Part shown: in pieces, positions 9,749 to 17,779 of the stretch
Position numbering within the stretch: position 1 is the stretch's first letter
How the letters are laid out: each line of letters starts with the position of its first letter
Assembly: GCA_019648995.1 (NCBI GenBank)
Contig: BLXT01005898.1
Coordinates: 581,631-603,824 of the forward strand
From: Plakobranchus ocellatus
Lineage: Eukaryota; Mollusca; Gastropoda; Plakobranchidae
Length of the DNA stretch: 22,194 nucleotides
Direction of reading: 5' to 3'
The notes under the pieces: generated by a model
What the model was told of the DNA's origin: nothing
The model's input: only the letters and a program-made list of their open reading frames with translations
Databases searched by the model: none
Position numbers and translations under genes: made by a program

Positions 9749-10033
9749 TCACATCTTTTCTTTGATTCTTATTTTAATTCTTTTGTAAATTTCTCTGAGG
9801 GACAAATTAATGTAAAATCTTACACCCATCTTCCAATTCATTTCAAACCAAAGAAACAGTCCTGATATCCATTCGCGGGTAATCCAGACTTTCCAATGTG
9901 TGAAAAACGTCAGGTGTTGAAGGAGAAGTACTGGGGAATCCTCCTTCGCTAGAAATATACAATTAGAGCTCATGTCTTTTTGAAAAAGGCACAAGAGATT
10001 TTCACCCTCCAAATCAATGGGCGATTCGATAAC
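9749..10033 (-). CDS. Candidate exon(s), frame uncertain
   Basis: Unrecognised. On the minus strand CTCCTTTAACAG precedes a frame starting VIESPIDLEGENLLCLFQKD that stays open to 9749. A second acceptor, GTATATTTCTAG near 9953, precedes another frame reading SEGGFPSTSPSTPDVFHTLE and then SLDYPRMDIRTVSLV-stop. The second looks more like a disordered tail of a real protein. VIESPIDLEG resembles MDSPFELDGG at 3105, with most base differences at third positions. Which frame is used cannot be decided from this sequence. Confidence 0.25.
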   Translation of the reverse strand, partial: VIESPIDLEGENLLCLFQKDMSSNCIFLAKEDSPVLLLQHLTFFTHWKVWITREWISGLFLWFEMNWKMGVRFYINLSLREIYKRIKIRIKEKM

Positions 10034-11643
10034 CTGTTAAAGGAGATAAATCATACTTTCTCTCAGTCAAGTTTCAATATTACAAGCAAACTTTTATATC
10101 ATGACCTGAAATAATGATTCACAATAATGCCAAGAATCTTTAATTCCAATGGAAAAATGTTTCCATCAGTTTAAAGCTGATATTATATTTATTTTTAAAA
10201 CTGTCGAATACTTTTCATTGAAATAATGCAAAGCTGATTAATGTAATGTTATGACCAAAAAAAGCTACTTCTTAGTCAAACTATGCCCGTATTGTGTTCC
10301 AAATTTCTCACTGAACAATTAAGCAGGTGGTGAACTTTATCAGCCCACGCATTTGCTGCTTTTGTTAATTTGCTATAGCATAAAAAGATGTTTCCCTCCT
10401 CGGAGCAATGAAGGAAGTGGTAAGAAGTCCCCGATTTTTTGCGAGTTCCTGATAAAAAAAACTATTAAGCAGTGGAAAACTGATAAGTCGATGTTCTTAG
10501 GAAACTGAAAACCTGACTGACTTATCCCCACATTTATTTACCCCTTGTTACTTAAAAGAAGATCGACTTATGAAAGTTCCAACTGACATAGATTTCATTG
10601 TATATCGCTAAGAACTATTTTATACGTATGATGAATTATGACCTTTAATAATTTGAGAGAAAAAAAAAAAGAATGATGATGTGTATCTATCTATATAAAA
10701 TTTAGCTTGGCCAAAATTTATATATAAATAAACGAACAGGGTAATTCCAAATACAGCACAACTCAGAAACATGAATATAGGCAGGTAGGTGCATTAAAAT
10801 ATGCAGTTCATAAAAGAAGCATTGCTTTTTATTTTTTCATATAGTAGTTTGTTTTAAAAAAGGCAGGTGGGNNNNNNNNNNNNNNNNNNNNGGGGGGGTT
10901 AAAAATCGTAAGCGATGGAAACCGTAACTACTTTGAGCGTGAAGGGGAAAAAGGGCATTAAAAGTTTGGTAAGTAAATTTTGTTTTCCAGAGAATATCCA
11001 TCTGCGAAATGATAAAACCAGAAATATATTAAGCTAGAAATATTTAATGGAGATTGCATCTCACTATTACCAAAAAACCCCAGATAAATTCAATATATTA
11101 AATGAAAGGTGCGCAGATCTGCTCCTTTAAAAAATATGAATGTACGCATGCTAAAAAAGCCTACCTATTAAAGTACAGTTTATTAAATATGAAATTTCAA
11201 TCCCTCACTTATAATTTGCCACTTGACTGTTCACAACGATTGGCGGCTCTATGATACTTAACCAAACAGAAAGCAGTACAGCCAGGTCACTCGATAGAAT
11301 ATTGTTTGTTAAACATTTAAACTCGGCAAATTTTTTTTTTTTTAAGATTCGCTGTAAACTGTTGTTGATGGTATTGTTTTTGCAAAAGCAATTTTTCTAC
11401 GCTCTGGATTAGTGGAACTGCCGACAGCGAGATCACTATCGACTTTTGCTGTTGGTTATATCGGCAGTCGCTGGGGCAAAAATGAGTGTGCAGCTTCAGA
11501 CGATCCGATCTTGTAGCGGGCCAAGAATAAAGATCCTTTGCATTCCGAATAGCAAAGTTTCATTCTGTGTAGATCTTGAATTTGCCTGGCTCAAAACCCA
11601 GTCTCTCCAACAGGCTCTTCTTCGCCGTGGTCTAATTGATTAC
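10034..11643. other. Mostly AT-rich, with assembly gap; no gene called
   Basis: Poly-A/T tracts, a small inverted repeat at 10692-10725 (TATATAAAATTT / AAATTTATATATA around AGCTTGGCCA) and the N gap. The stretch 11390-11640 is open on both strands and G+C-richer. On the minus strand it includes AKDLYSWPATRSDRL in one frame and SLLERLGFEPGKF in another, which suggests a decayed coding or repeat segment rather than an intact exon. Confidence 0.45.
10872..10891. other. Assembly gap of 20 N
   Basis: Twenty unknown bases flanked on the left by GGCAGGTGGG and on the right by seven G. The true gap length is unknown. The G runs suggest a G-rich repeat where sequencing or assembly failed. Confidence 0.99.
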
Positions 11644-11873
11644 CTGTCGATATTCACTGTGCAGCATTTATCAGTGATCTCAGTGCCGACAACATCACTA
11701 GAGACAAGATGAACCTCACAAGTCCTGCAGACGGGCACTGTGACACTTGGGTAGAGCGTTGATTGGCTCTTGCCGAAATTGGTGGATTTCTTGAGTCTTG
11801 AATTTGCCTTCTGATTTTCTATAAAATCTTGCACCAATTTCAAAATGTAAAGTTTGGCAAGATAAGTCTTCAG
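11644..11873 (-). CDS. Candidate exon with CxxC and CC motifs
   Basis: Unrecognised. On the minus strand 76 codons plus two bases run from 11873 to a consensus donor, GACAG|GTAATC at 11644. The peptide reads LKTYLAKLYILKLVQDFIEN, then QKANSRLKKSTNFGKSQST, VPVCRTCEVHLVSSD and ITDKCCTVNID. A helical first half is followed by CxxC and, about 18 residues on, CC, so a small zinc-ribbon-like fold is conceivable; no family is assigned. An acceptor after TATATTTTTCTATGAATTAAAG gives phase 0, matching the phase-0 end of the exon at 12140-12083. The frame is open further upstream to 11909, so another acceptor (TTTTTTTTCTCCATAAG) is possible. The plus-strand frame at 11446-11712 overlaps but lacks splice support. 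Confidence 0.42.
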
Positions 11874-12082
11874 CTTTAATTCATAGAAAAATATAAGCCT
11901 TTCACAGGCTTATGGAGAAAAAAAATTGATTAAAAACGATTAGTGCTTATGTTTTAAGACTCGTAATATTGGAGTTCATCTTTAAACAAATATGACAAAC
12001 CATACATTAGAATAAGTAACACGTCCTTGTACTAGGCAAATATCCTGCAAGCGGTAAATAAATGTCAGTGAAAGGTTTTTAC

Positions 12083-12140
12083 CAGCTGTTTTTTGCCTTT
12101 CCCACTATGGTCGGCGGACATTAATTCAAGCAGCAAGTCA
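12083..12140 (-). CDS. Candidate 58-bp exon, splice sites at both ends
   Basis: Unrecognised. On the minus strand TTTTTAATTTTCAG precedes 58 bases and CAGCTG|GTAAAA follows. After one base completing a codon, it reads DLLLELMSADHSGKGKKQL and ends in phase 0. It joins in frame to LKTYLAKLYI at 11873, across an intron of about 209 bases. Alternatively the internal ATG (12121-12119) could be a start, giving MSADHSGKGKKQL, though its context is weak. Good acceptor, acceptable donor and phase agreement make this pair among the better-supported exons in the window. Confidence 0.42.
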
Positions 12141-12611
12141 CTGAAAATTAAAAAGATCTATAAACAAGCAAATATACTATGGTCATTGGGTACGTCTAAG
12201 ATTTTAATGTATTAATGTTATTATACAATAATTTTTGTACATACCCCACTGGTTTTGATTTTGCTGTAATAACTAGTCTTGCTATGTCTTTTCTTCTTCC
12301 ACACGTTCTCCTGGTATTTGAGTTTGTAATTGTAAAACACTTTAAGGTCGAACTTTTGTCAGACTGTCACGGTATGTAAGACATTTCATGTAAATAAATA
12401 TTTAGTCAAAGATAAAACAAAAATGGTGCAGATACTTAGACGGCATGTGAAACATAATTATACACTGAACTGAAAAAAATTTTTTTTTTTTAAATAGTCG
12501 ACATATCACTTTTAGGAGAATGACACTACAGAGAGAAACAAATATAAAACCGCTGTATATGTTATTCATTTAATACAAACATTGAAATTGCTGTCAATAC
12601 ATATTAAGGCG

Positions 12612-12654
12612 AATGTTCTATTTTGGAAAATGAAAAAAAGATGAAAATTTCTTT

Positions 12655-12713
<59 letters not shown>

Positions 12714-12754
12714 GAAAGAAATTTTCATCTTTTTATTTTCCAAAATAGAACATT
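12612..12754. repeat. 143-bp palindrome with (TA)27 centre
   Basis: The left arm (12612-12656, starting AATGTTCTATTTTGGAAAAT) is the reverse complement of the right arm (12711-12754, ending CCAAAATAGAACATT), apart from a 3-base indel. Between them lies (TA)27 at 12657-12710, which is itself self-complementary, so the whole unit can fold into one long hairpin or cruciform. It abuts the G+C-rich SINE copy at 12760. It could be a small inverted-repeat element or the product of foldback repair at a TA microsatellite. Confidence 0.9.
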
Positions 12755-12759
12755 ATATA

Positions 12760-12960
12760 TATAGAACGTACATAGCAAGGCGATCTCGGGCTTTCCGACC
12801 ATCCGTCAGGCCAGGAGGGCGCCGAAGGGAAAAAAGATGGGGGGTGAGGGGAGGCAGAGGAGGAGAGTGGGACACAATGAATCGGTGACGGAAAGGCCTC
12901 TGCAGATCTCAGGGCGGGTTGGCGCTATCTACTAGCGCCCCGTAAGATGGAATGAGCGAA
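12760..12960 (-). mobile_element. tRNA-derived SINE fragment, copy A
   Basis: A G+C-rich island in AT-rich DNA. Read on the minus strand it has TAGCGCCAACCCGCCC, GAGATCTGCAGAGG and a decayed B-box region (GTCACCGATTCA), then CT-rich sequence. A 40-base block begins CCTGGCCTGACGGATGGTC and ends GAGATCGCCTTG (12815-12776). It matches copies B and C. The TA-rich sequence at 12755-12762 may be its 3' tail. No coding capacity. Confidence 0.72.
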
Positions 12961-13440
12961 AGTAAATTTTAAAAAATCAAAAGTATCAACGAAAATACGG
13001 AGATAAACAAAATGCGGTCGTAGTGTTTTTATCTTTTATGTTGAAAAGGAACATGTCTCTGTCAATAAAGACCCAATTATCCCCCAAAGAAAACTTGGTG
13101 CGATGTATCACCATAGTGGAGTGTTTGGCTGTCAAGGTTTTTTACCCATGTATGACAGAAGACTTAACATAACGCGGGTCACTTGTTGTGCTGATCTTCT
13201 TTGATGTAAGATTTCAGCAAGGGATTGCGAGTGTGCAACACATGATGGAAAAAAAAGAACATAATATTTACGAAAATGAATTATTAACCTCCCAAAATTC
13301 ATGTTAATTTGGAGCTTTAAAAATTCACTCACAGCTCTGTGAAGGCTATTTTTTAGTAAATAATGGCACCCAAAGACTAAAAATGTTATGAATATTTTTA
13401 TAGCAATTAACTTGCTAAACAAACTTAGCCATGGTCCTCG
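12961..13440. other. Non-coding stretch, no gene called
   Basis: A minus-strand frame of 96 codons (13422-13132) is Phe/Leu/Lys-rich and lacks splice support, so I leave it uncalled. I see nothing else here. Confidence 0.45.
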
Positions 13441-13623
13441 TCAGCTTGCATCTGATTCCTTATGACAAAAACCTTTATGCTTGAAATATTTGGTAGCTCG
13501 CCTCTTGTTTGCCTTGTCTAACTTTAACTCCCTCCTTATCTTTCTCAGGCAGTGAAGACAAGTAGCCAACCTCCTGTAATTGCCGCCCTTTTTCACATGA
13601 GTCCGCGGGGATGATCTGGTTTT
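13441..13623 (-). CDS. Candidate exon, very basic peptide with CxxC
   Basis: Unrecognised. On the minus strand 60 codons are open from 13623 to a stop at 13441. The peptide reads KTRSSPRTHVKKGGNYRRLA, then TCLHCLRKIRRELKLDKANK, RRATKYFKHKGFCHKESDAS. It is over one third Lys/Arg/His and carries a CxxC followed 31 residues later by another Cys and a nearby His, which could bind metal or RNA, by inference only. The upstream AACCAG acceptor is poor. A strong plus-strand acceptor (CTCCTTATCTTTCTCAG at 13532-13548) lies antisense within it, so a plus-strand exon starting AVKTSSQPPVIAALF is an alternative. Confidence 0.35.
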   Translation of the reverse strand, partial: KTRSSPRTHVKKGGNYRRLATCLHCLRKIRRELKLDKANKRRATKYFKHKGFCHKESDAS

Positions 13624-13837
13624 TCACTACCTTGGTATTAATCTTAGATTATTTTTTTTAATTCCTTTCGAAAGAAGCTTGTAAAATTGTAGAGAAGTCT
13701 ATTTCACTTCTCTGCAGGGTTTGCTAGTTTTTGCATCATACTTTACGGTTTAGATTGTTTTATACACTGTTGCTAGGGGTAGGACGATTATGACGCCGAT
13801 AGACTGATCCTGGCTTGGTTTGTTTTTCATGTAAACT

Positions 13838-13990
13838 TGTCATCAAGATGATCTCAGGTTTGCAGACCCTTCATCAGGCCAGGGCAATAGTGGTGGAGCT
13901 CGAACCCGTGACAGAGGACTTCAGATCTGAGGCGAACTTTCTATTCACCGTATCGCCAACAACTAGGACCATTATGAGGCTGGCTTTCTG
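13838..13990 (-). mobile_element. tRNA-derived SINE fragment, copy B
   Basis: On the minus strand it reads TTCGCCTCAGATCTGAAGTCC, then GTCACGGGTTCGAGCTCC, in which GGTTCGAGCTC (about 13908-13898) is a good tRNA/pol III B box. CCTGGCCTGATGAAGGGTC ... GAGATCATCTTG follows (13883-13844). The last block aligns with copy A at about three quarters identity. The 61-residue plus-strand frame over 13815-14000 is an accident of the SINE. Confidence 0.78.
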
Positions 13991-14174
13991 CTTCTGGTGA
14001 AAAGGGAAAATGCAGAGTGTAGCTTTCATTTTGGTACATGCAAAATGTCAGGTTCGTTCAGGCTGGTTTTCAGCCTATGGCTTTAGGGTTTGTCCGGAGT
14101 TTGTGCAGTGAAAGCAGTTACCGAGTTCAAAATTTTTCTGCACTGTTCTTGTACACGGCTTTCCTCCTCTGAAT

Positions 14175-14488
14175 CTAGCACCATTCTCTAAAATGTCCTA
14201 AAGGCTTGTAGAGATTGAAGTCATTGCATCCTCGAATCGTAACTTTATTATTCACATTTCGAGCAACCAGCCAATTCTCTCCTGAAGACGATTTTTTAGA
14301 TTTTTCCCGAGCATCTTTCAAGTGAGACTTTAGCATCTTATTGAGAAAAGGCTTGCTTTCCCGTTTCTTCCGCCGATCTTTGTGTTCTTGGAGCTTACTG
14401 GAAGCCACAATATATTTTTGGCGATTGCTGGATTTCAAATTCTTAGAATTTTCACGCACTGGGATTCTCTTATGACGGCAGGCGTTTT
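14175..14488 (-). CDS. Candidate terminal exon, Lys/Ser-rich, after duplicated acceptor
   Basis: Unrecognised. On the minus strand an excellent acceptor, ATTTTTCTTTACTCCTATAG, opens an exon at 14488. After two bases it reads NACRHKRIPVRENSKNLKSS, then QKYIVASSKLQEHKDRRKKR, FLNKMLKSHLKDAREKSKKS and LVARNVNNKVTIRGCNDFNL, stopping at 14175 (103 codons). It is highly basic in its first two thirds and more mixed at the end, as in many nuclear or RNA-binding proteins, but no motif is recognised. The acceptor and the intron upstream belong to a repeat also found before 16078-16024, where the following exon also begins N-x-C in the same phase. No poly-A signal is obvious downstream. Confidence 0.42.
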
Positions 14489-15128
14489 CTATAGGAGTAA
14501 AGAAAAATTAATAGTCTACAGGGAAGCTGTAAAAAAATATAGACCAGCAGAGCTTCTCTCCGTTGCCAAAGTTTCGTTAACCTCACACGCTTCTTAAATT
14601 GCATTGTCTTTGGTGTCCATATTCACTGTCCTTTCTAGTCTTTTTTGGAGAATAGCAAAGCTGTGAAATCCATTAGAATTTTAGTTGGAAAAACCAACAG
14701 ATGTCAAAGGGTTAATGAGTAATCCATACGATCAGCATTATCTTTACCATTTACCATTAATCGTTGCCACCATCACTACCACCACCATAAACCGCTATCA
14801 TTTCACATCTATTAACATTACCATCACAATTACCATTTTACCACCACCATTTCCACAACCATCGACAACACTATCACCACTATCATCACGGTCACCACCA
14901 ACACCACTACCACCACCATCGCCACCGCCATCAATACACCATCACCATCCCTCCTACCATTACCACCATTATCACCACTACCACCGTTTGCAATACAATC
15001 GCCACTATAATCCTCATTAGCATCCCTGCACCCCCGTCATTGCCACCACTAACACAACAATCCCCACCATCTCCGCCAACTATTATCACCCCAACCACCA
15101 CTCCTACCACCACCACTTCTCTTTCCCA
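14483..15128. repeat. Direct duplication, copy R1 (with ACC/ATC microsatellite)
   Basis: Starts CGTTTTCTATAGGAGTAAAG and ends ACCACTTCTCTTTCCCA, the same ends as R2 at 16073-16760. Between are a unique-looking stretch of about 250 bases (for example GGGAAGCTGTAAAA, CAAAGTTTCGTTAA, CCAACAGATG, CATACGATCAGCA) and then about 360 bases of irregular ACC/ATC triplets (14755-15120). The minus strand is therefore GGT/GAT-rich. Open frames in the triplet region translate to Thr/Ile/His/Pro strings and are not genes. Confidence 0.93.
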
Positions 15129-15289
15129 GCAGGCAATTGCACGACAAATCTATTCGCACATAGAAACAGCCAGTCGTAAATTCTATGTTTGTTTTTTATA
15201 ACCACCCTTTACCTTCTGTTGCTTGATTTGTATAATTACTATTAAGTTTTGTTGTTTTTTTTATCACCAACATTTTCATGCACAAAGTA

Positions 15290-15400
15290 TACCTGTCCAG
15301 CCGAGGGGCCGGTGGCGGGTTTCGAACTTGCGACACAAAAGTCCCTGCAAATCCCAGGCAGGTTCGCTATAGTCCAGGTTTAGCTATAGAGTAGGTCACC
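15290..15400 (-). mobile_element. tRNA-derived SINE fragment, copy C
   Basis: On the minus strand it reads CTATAGCGAACCTGCCTGGG, then ATTTGCAGGGACTTTTGTGT and CGCAAGTTCGAAACCCGCC. AGTTCGAAACC (near 15327-15318) matches a pol III B box. It aligns with the tRNA-like part of copies A and B. The GGCCTGAYG block downstream of the B box is not clearly retained. It lies between the two copies of the large duplication. Confidence 0.68.
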
Positions 15401-16023
15401 AAAATCAGTGCTGTAGGGTCTATTGCGAAGTCAACCGTTTTTGCTCTCATGCACACAGCTCTACCTAGTCGGTCAGCCTACGACTGTAAAGATCAATTAA
15501 ATACAGTAATGAATGATTCTTTTCATTCATAATCAACATTTATTACATGCCTACTTCACATAGATTACACTACTGGTATTTTGAGAAAAGCATCCCTATA
15601 AGAAAAATCACATAAATAGTGGACTATATACTCTCTGATAAAAAAAAAATTAACATAAATGATTCCGAGGCTGCTACTGTACAGTAAACACATTTTTTGG
15701 CCACAGACAACTTTTAGCATTAAGTATGAAGAAAGTACTTTATGACCAAAAAATTCCGTAAGTCATAATTTTTTTTTTTTACATTTTTTGTCATTTTTTT
15801 CTTTTCTTATTTTTGTTTTGTTGTTTTGTTTTATTTCAAAGTAGATGTAAAAATCAAAATGCCGTTATATTGTCTGCATTTTCTTTTTAATAATATGCTG
15901 AAAGAAAATCTGAAAAATGGATCGTAACGTATGAGCGGCGTATAATGTCAGTCCTATCAATGTTTTTAGTCGATGCTTTGTGCTGTAAAGCTAAATAAAA
16001 CTGCATGCTGTTCAAAAACTTAC
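15401..16023. other. AT-rich spacer between duplicated segments
   Basis: Long T tracts (15768-15840) and no coding character. It follows SINE copy C and ends at the donor-like GTAAGT (minus) at 16023-16018. Confidence 0.5.
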
Positions 16024-16078
16024 AAAATGTTGTGAGGGAAGTGCCATTTGTACTTTGTTATATCGGTGCACACGTTTT
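16024..16078 (-). CDS. Candidate 55-bp exon after the second copy of the acceptor
   Basis: Unrecognised. On the minus strand ATTTGTCTTTACTCCTATAG, the same acceptor as at 14489, precedes an exon. After two bases it reads NVCTDITKYKWHFPHNI, followed by a perfect donor, TTT|GTAAGT. If the donor is not used, translation ends at once (NIL-stop), giving an alternative C-terminus. Its first residues N-x-C parallel NAC at 14488. Ending two bases into a codon, it does not splice in frame to 14488, which suggests the two are alternatives rather than consecutive exons. Confidence 0.35.
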
Positions 16079-16760
16079 CTATAGGAGTAAAGACAAATAA
16101 ATAGTCTACGGGGAAGCTACAAAAAAAAAAATACAGACCAGCAATGAAAAACAGAGCTTCTCTCCGCTGCCAAAGTTTCGTTAAGCTCACAAGCTTGTTA
16201 AAGTGCATATCTTTGGTGTCCATACTCACTGTTCTTTGTAGTCTTTTTTCAGAATAGGAAAGCTGTGAAATCTAATAGCATTTTAGTTGGAGGACCAACA
16301 GATGGCAAGTGGTTAATAGAGTAATCCATACGATCAGCAGTATCTTTACTATAACAATCGTTCCACCATCACTACCACTACCATAAACCGCTATCATTTC
16401 ACAACGTCTATTAACATTACCGTTACAATTAGCATTTTACACCACCACCACTTCCATAACCATCGACAACATAATCGCCACTATCATCACAGTCACCACT
16501 ACCACCACCATCGTCACCGCCATCAATATACCATCACCATCACTCCTACCATTACCACCACCATTACCACCACCATCACAACTCCAACCATCATTTGCAA
16601 TACAATTGCCACTATAACATTCATTAGCCTCCCCGCTACCCCCGTCATTGCCACCACCATCAACACTACCATCCCCGCCATCTCCGCCAACACTAACAAA
16701 ACTATTACTATCACTCCAACCACCACCCCTTACCACCATCACCACCACTTCTCTTTCCCA
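16073..16760. repeat. Direct duplication, copy R2 (with ACC/ATC microsatellite)
   Basis: Same order of sequence as R1: CGTTTTCTATAGGAGTAAAG, GGGAAGCTAC, CAAAGTTTCGTTAA, CCAACAGATG and CATACGATCAGCA, then the ACC/ATC triplet run (16350-16750), ending ACCACTTCTCTTTCCCA. The offset from R1 is 1590 bases at the left end and 1632 at the right, so about 42 bases of net length change has occurred since duplication, mainly in the triplet run and short insertions such as that near 16120-16150. Confidence 0.93.
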
Positions 16761-17269
16761 ACATGAATCAATGAGGACAATAATTAATAAGACAGGCAGG
16801 ATGGCAAAATGATCAAGGCTATAAAATTAAACGGGCAGTATAGGACACTGTCGACAAGTCCTATGATAGGCCTTCCTTGTTTACAATTTTCACACAATTT
16901 AAACAACTCTGAAGAAATTTTTACATTGAATTTGTTTATTTGAAAGTTACTGTCCACCAGTAAGTGGCTCTAGTTGAAACTCCACAATAATATTTTGTAG
17001 AAGAGCAAAAGTCATTTAAATAACTTACGATGCGAGAAAAACGCCTCTCACAATCTGTAATATGTCAGTCAGTTATAATTACTCCTAGTCCTAGTGATAA
17101 TTATGAATAGATTGATTATTGGTAGACCCAGTCTAACATTTATCGGTGATCTCAGGGTTTCTGTTTGTTCATTTTTTCATATAGATTATTTTTATCAATT
17201 GCTTAAGTAAATTAAAAACGAAAGTCAAAATCCATTAAGAATCTGGGTATAACAAAGAAAAACTTAAAA
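16761..17269. other. AT-rich stretch before LINE copy 2, no gene seen
   Basis: No exon-like or repeat signature that I recognise. It may include degraded 5' sequence of the LINE close to 17230-17270, but I cannot align it. Confidence 0.5.
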
Positions 17270-17274
17270 AGGAA

Positions 17275-17760
17275 TTGTACAAAGCCTCAGGTGTTTCTAT
17301 AGTCATCGATTTCCTTTATTTGAACCTCTATGCACCAACATCTGATAGTGGAGATATAGAAGAGAGAAAATTTCATGAAGAAAATAAAAAAAGCAAAAAG
17401 CTTTCTAAAATCCCAAGACATCGTGATAATAATGGCAGATTACAATGTAAAAGTTGAGAACGAAAGGGTATAAGATTTTAGGCCTAGAGGCATAGGACTG
17501 TGAATGAGCGTGGAAGTAGGCTGATTGAATGGTGCCAAATCGATGATTTTTCCATCACAAATATTTGGTATCAAAACTATCCTAGACGACAGCGGATTTG
17601 GAAAAGCCCCGGTGATAGAAGTAGAAACAAAATAGATTCTCAGTCAGAAACGATTCTGAAGCGCCTCAAAACATCAGAATCACTGCCGACTGTAATTCAG
17701 ATCATATTCCAATCAAATAAAACTTATGAAATTAAAAAAGGCAAAAGCTAACCCTAATTC
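17275..17760 (+). pseudogene. RTE endonuclease domain, N-truncated and frameshifted
   Basis: Matches the second half of an apurinic-like (exonuclease-endonuclease-phosphatase) domain. It reads NLYAPTSDSGDIEERKFHEE, then after a frameshift QDIVIIMADYNVKVENER (the GDFN-type motif, here ADYN). NERGSRLIEWCQIDDFSITN, PRRQRIWKSPGDRSRNKID and, after another frameshift, ADCNSDHIPI (17685-17714) follow; this last is the catalytic SDH motif. The first glycine of GDFN is replaced by Ala and the N-terminal catalytic Asn/Glu motifs are absent, so it is inactive. Confidence 0.9.
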
Positions 17761-17779
17761 GAAATGGACTGACTAAAAT

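Noticed and set aside
11446..11712. 88-codon plus-strand frame
   Set aside because: Overlaps the minus-strand candidate exon 11873-11644, which has a consensus donor and more protein-like composition; kept only as an alternative.
13815..14000. Plus-strand 61-codon frame
   Set aside because: Lies almost entirely inside SINE copy B, read antisense.
14685..15116. Open frames of 111 and 61 codons in the ACC/ATC region of R1
   Set aside because: Translations are Thr/Ile/His/Pro or Val/Gly/Met strings produced by the triplet repeat; both strands are open at once.
16437..16748. Gly/Asp-rich 103-codon frame on the minus strand
   Set aside because: It is the translation of the microsatellite in R2; it matches the repeat unit rather than any protein pattern.
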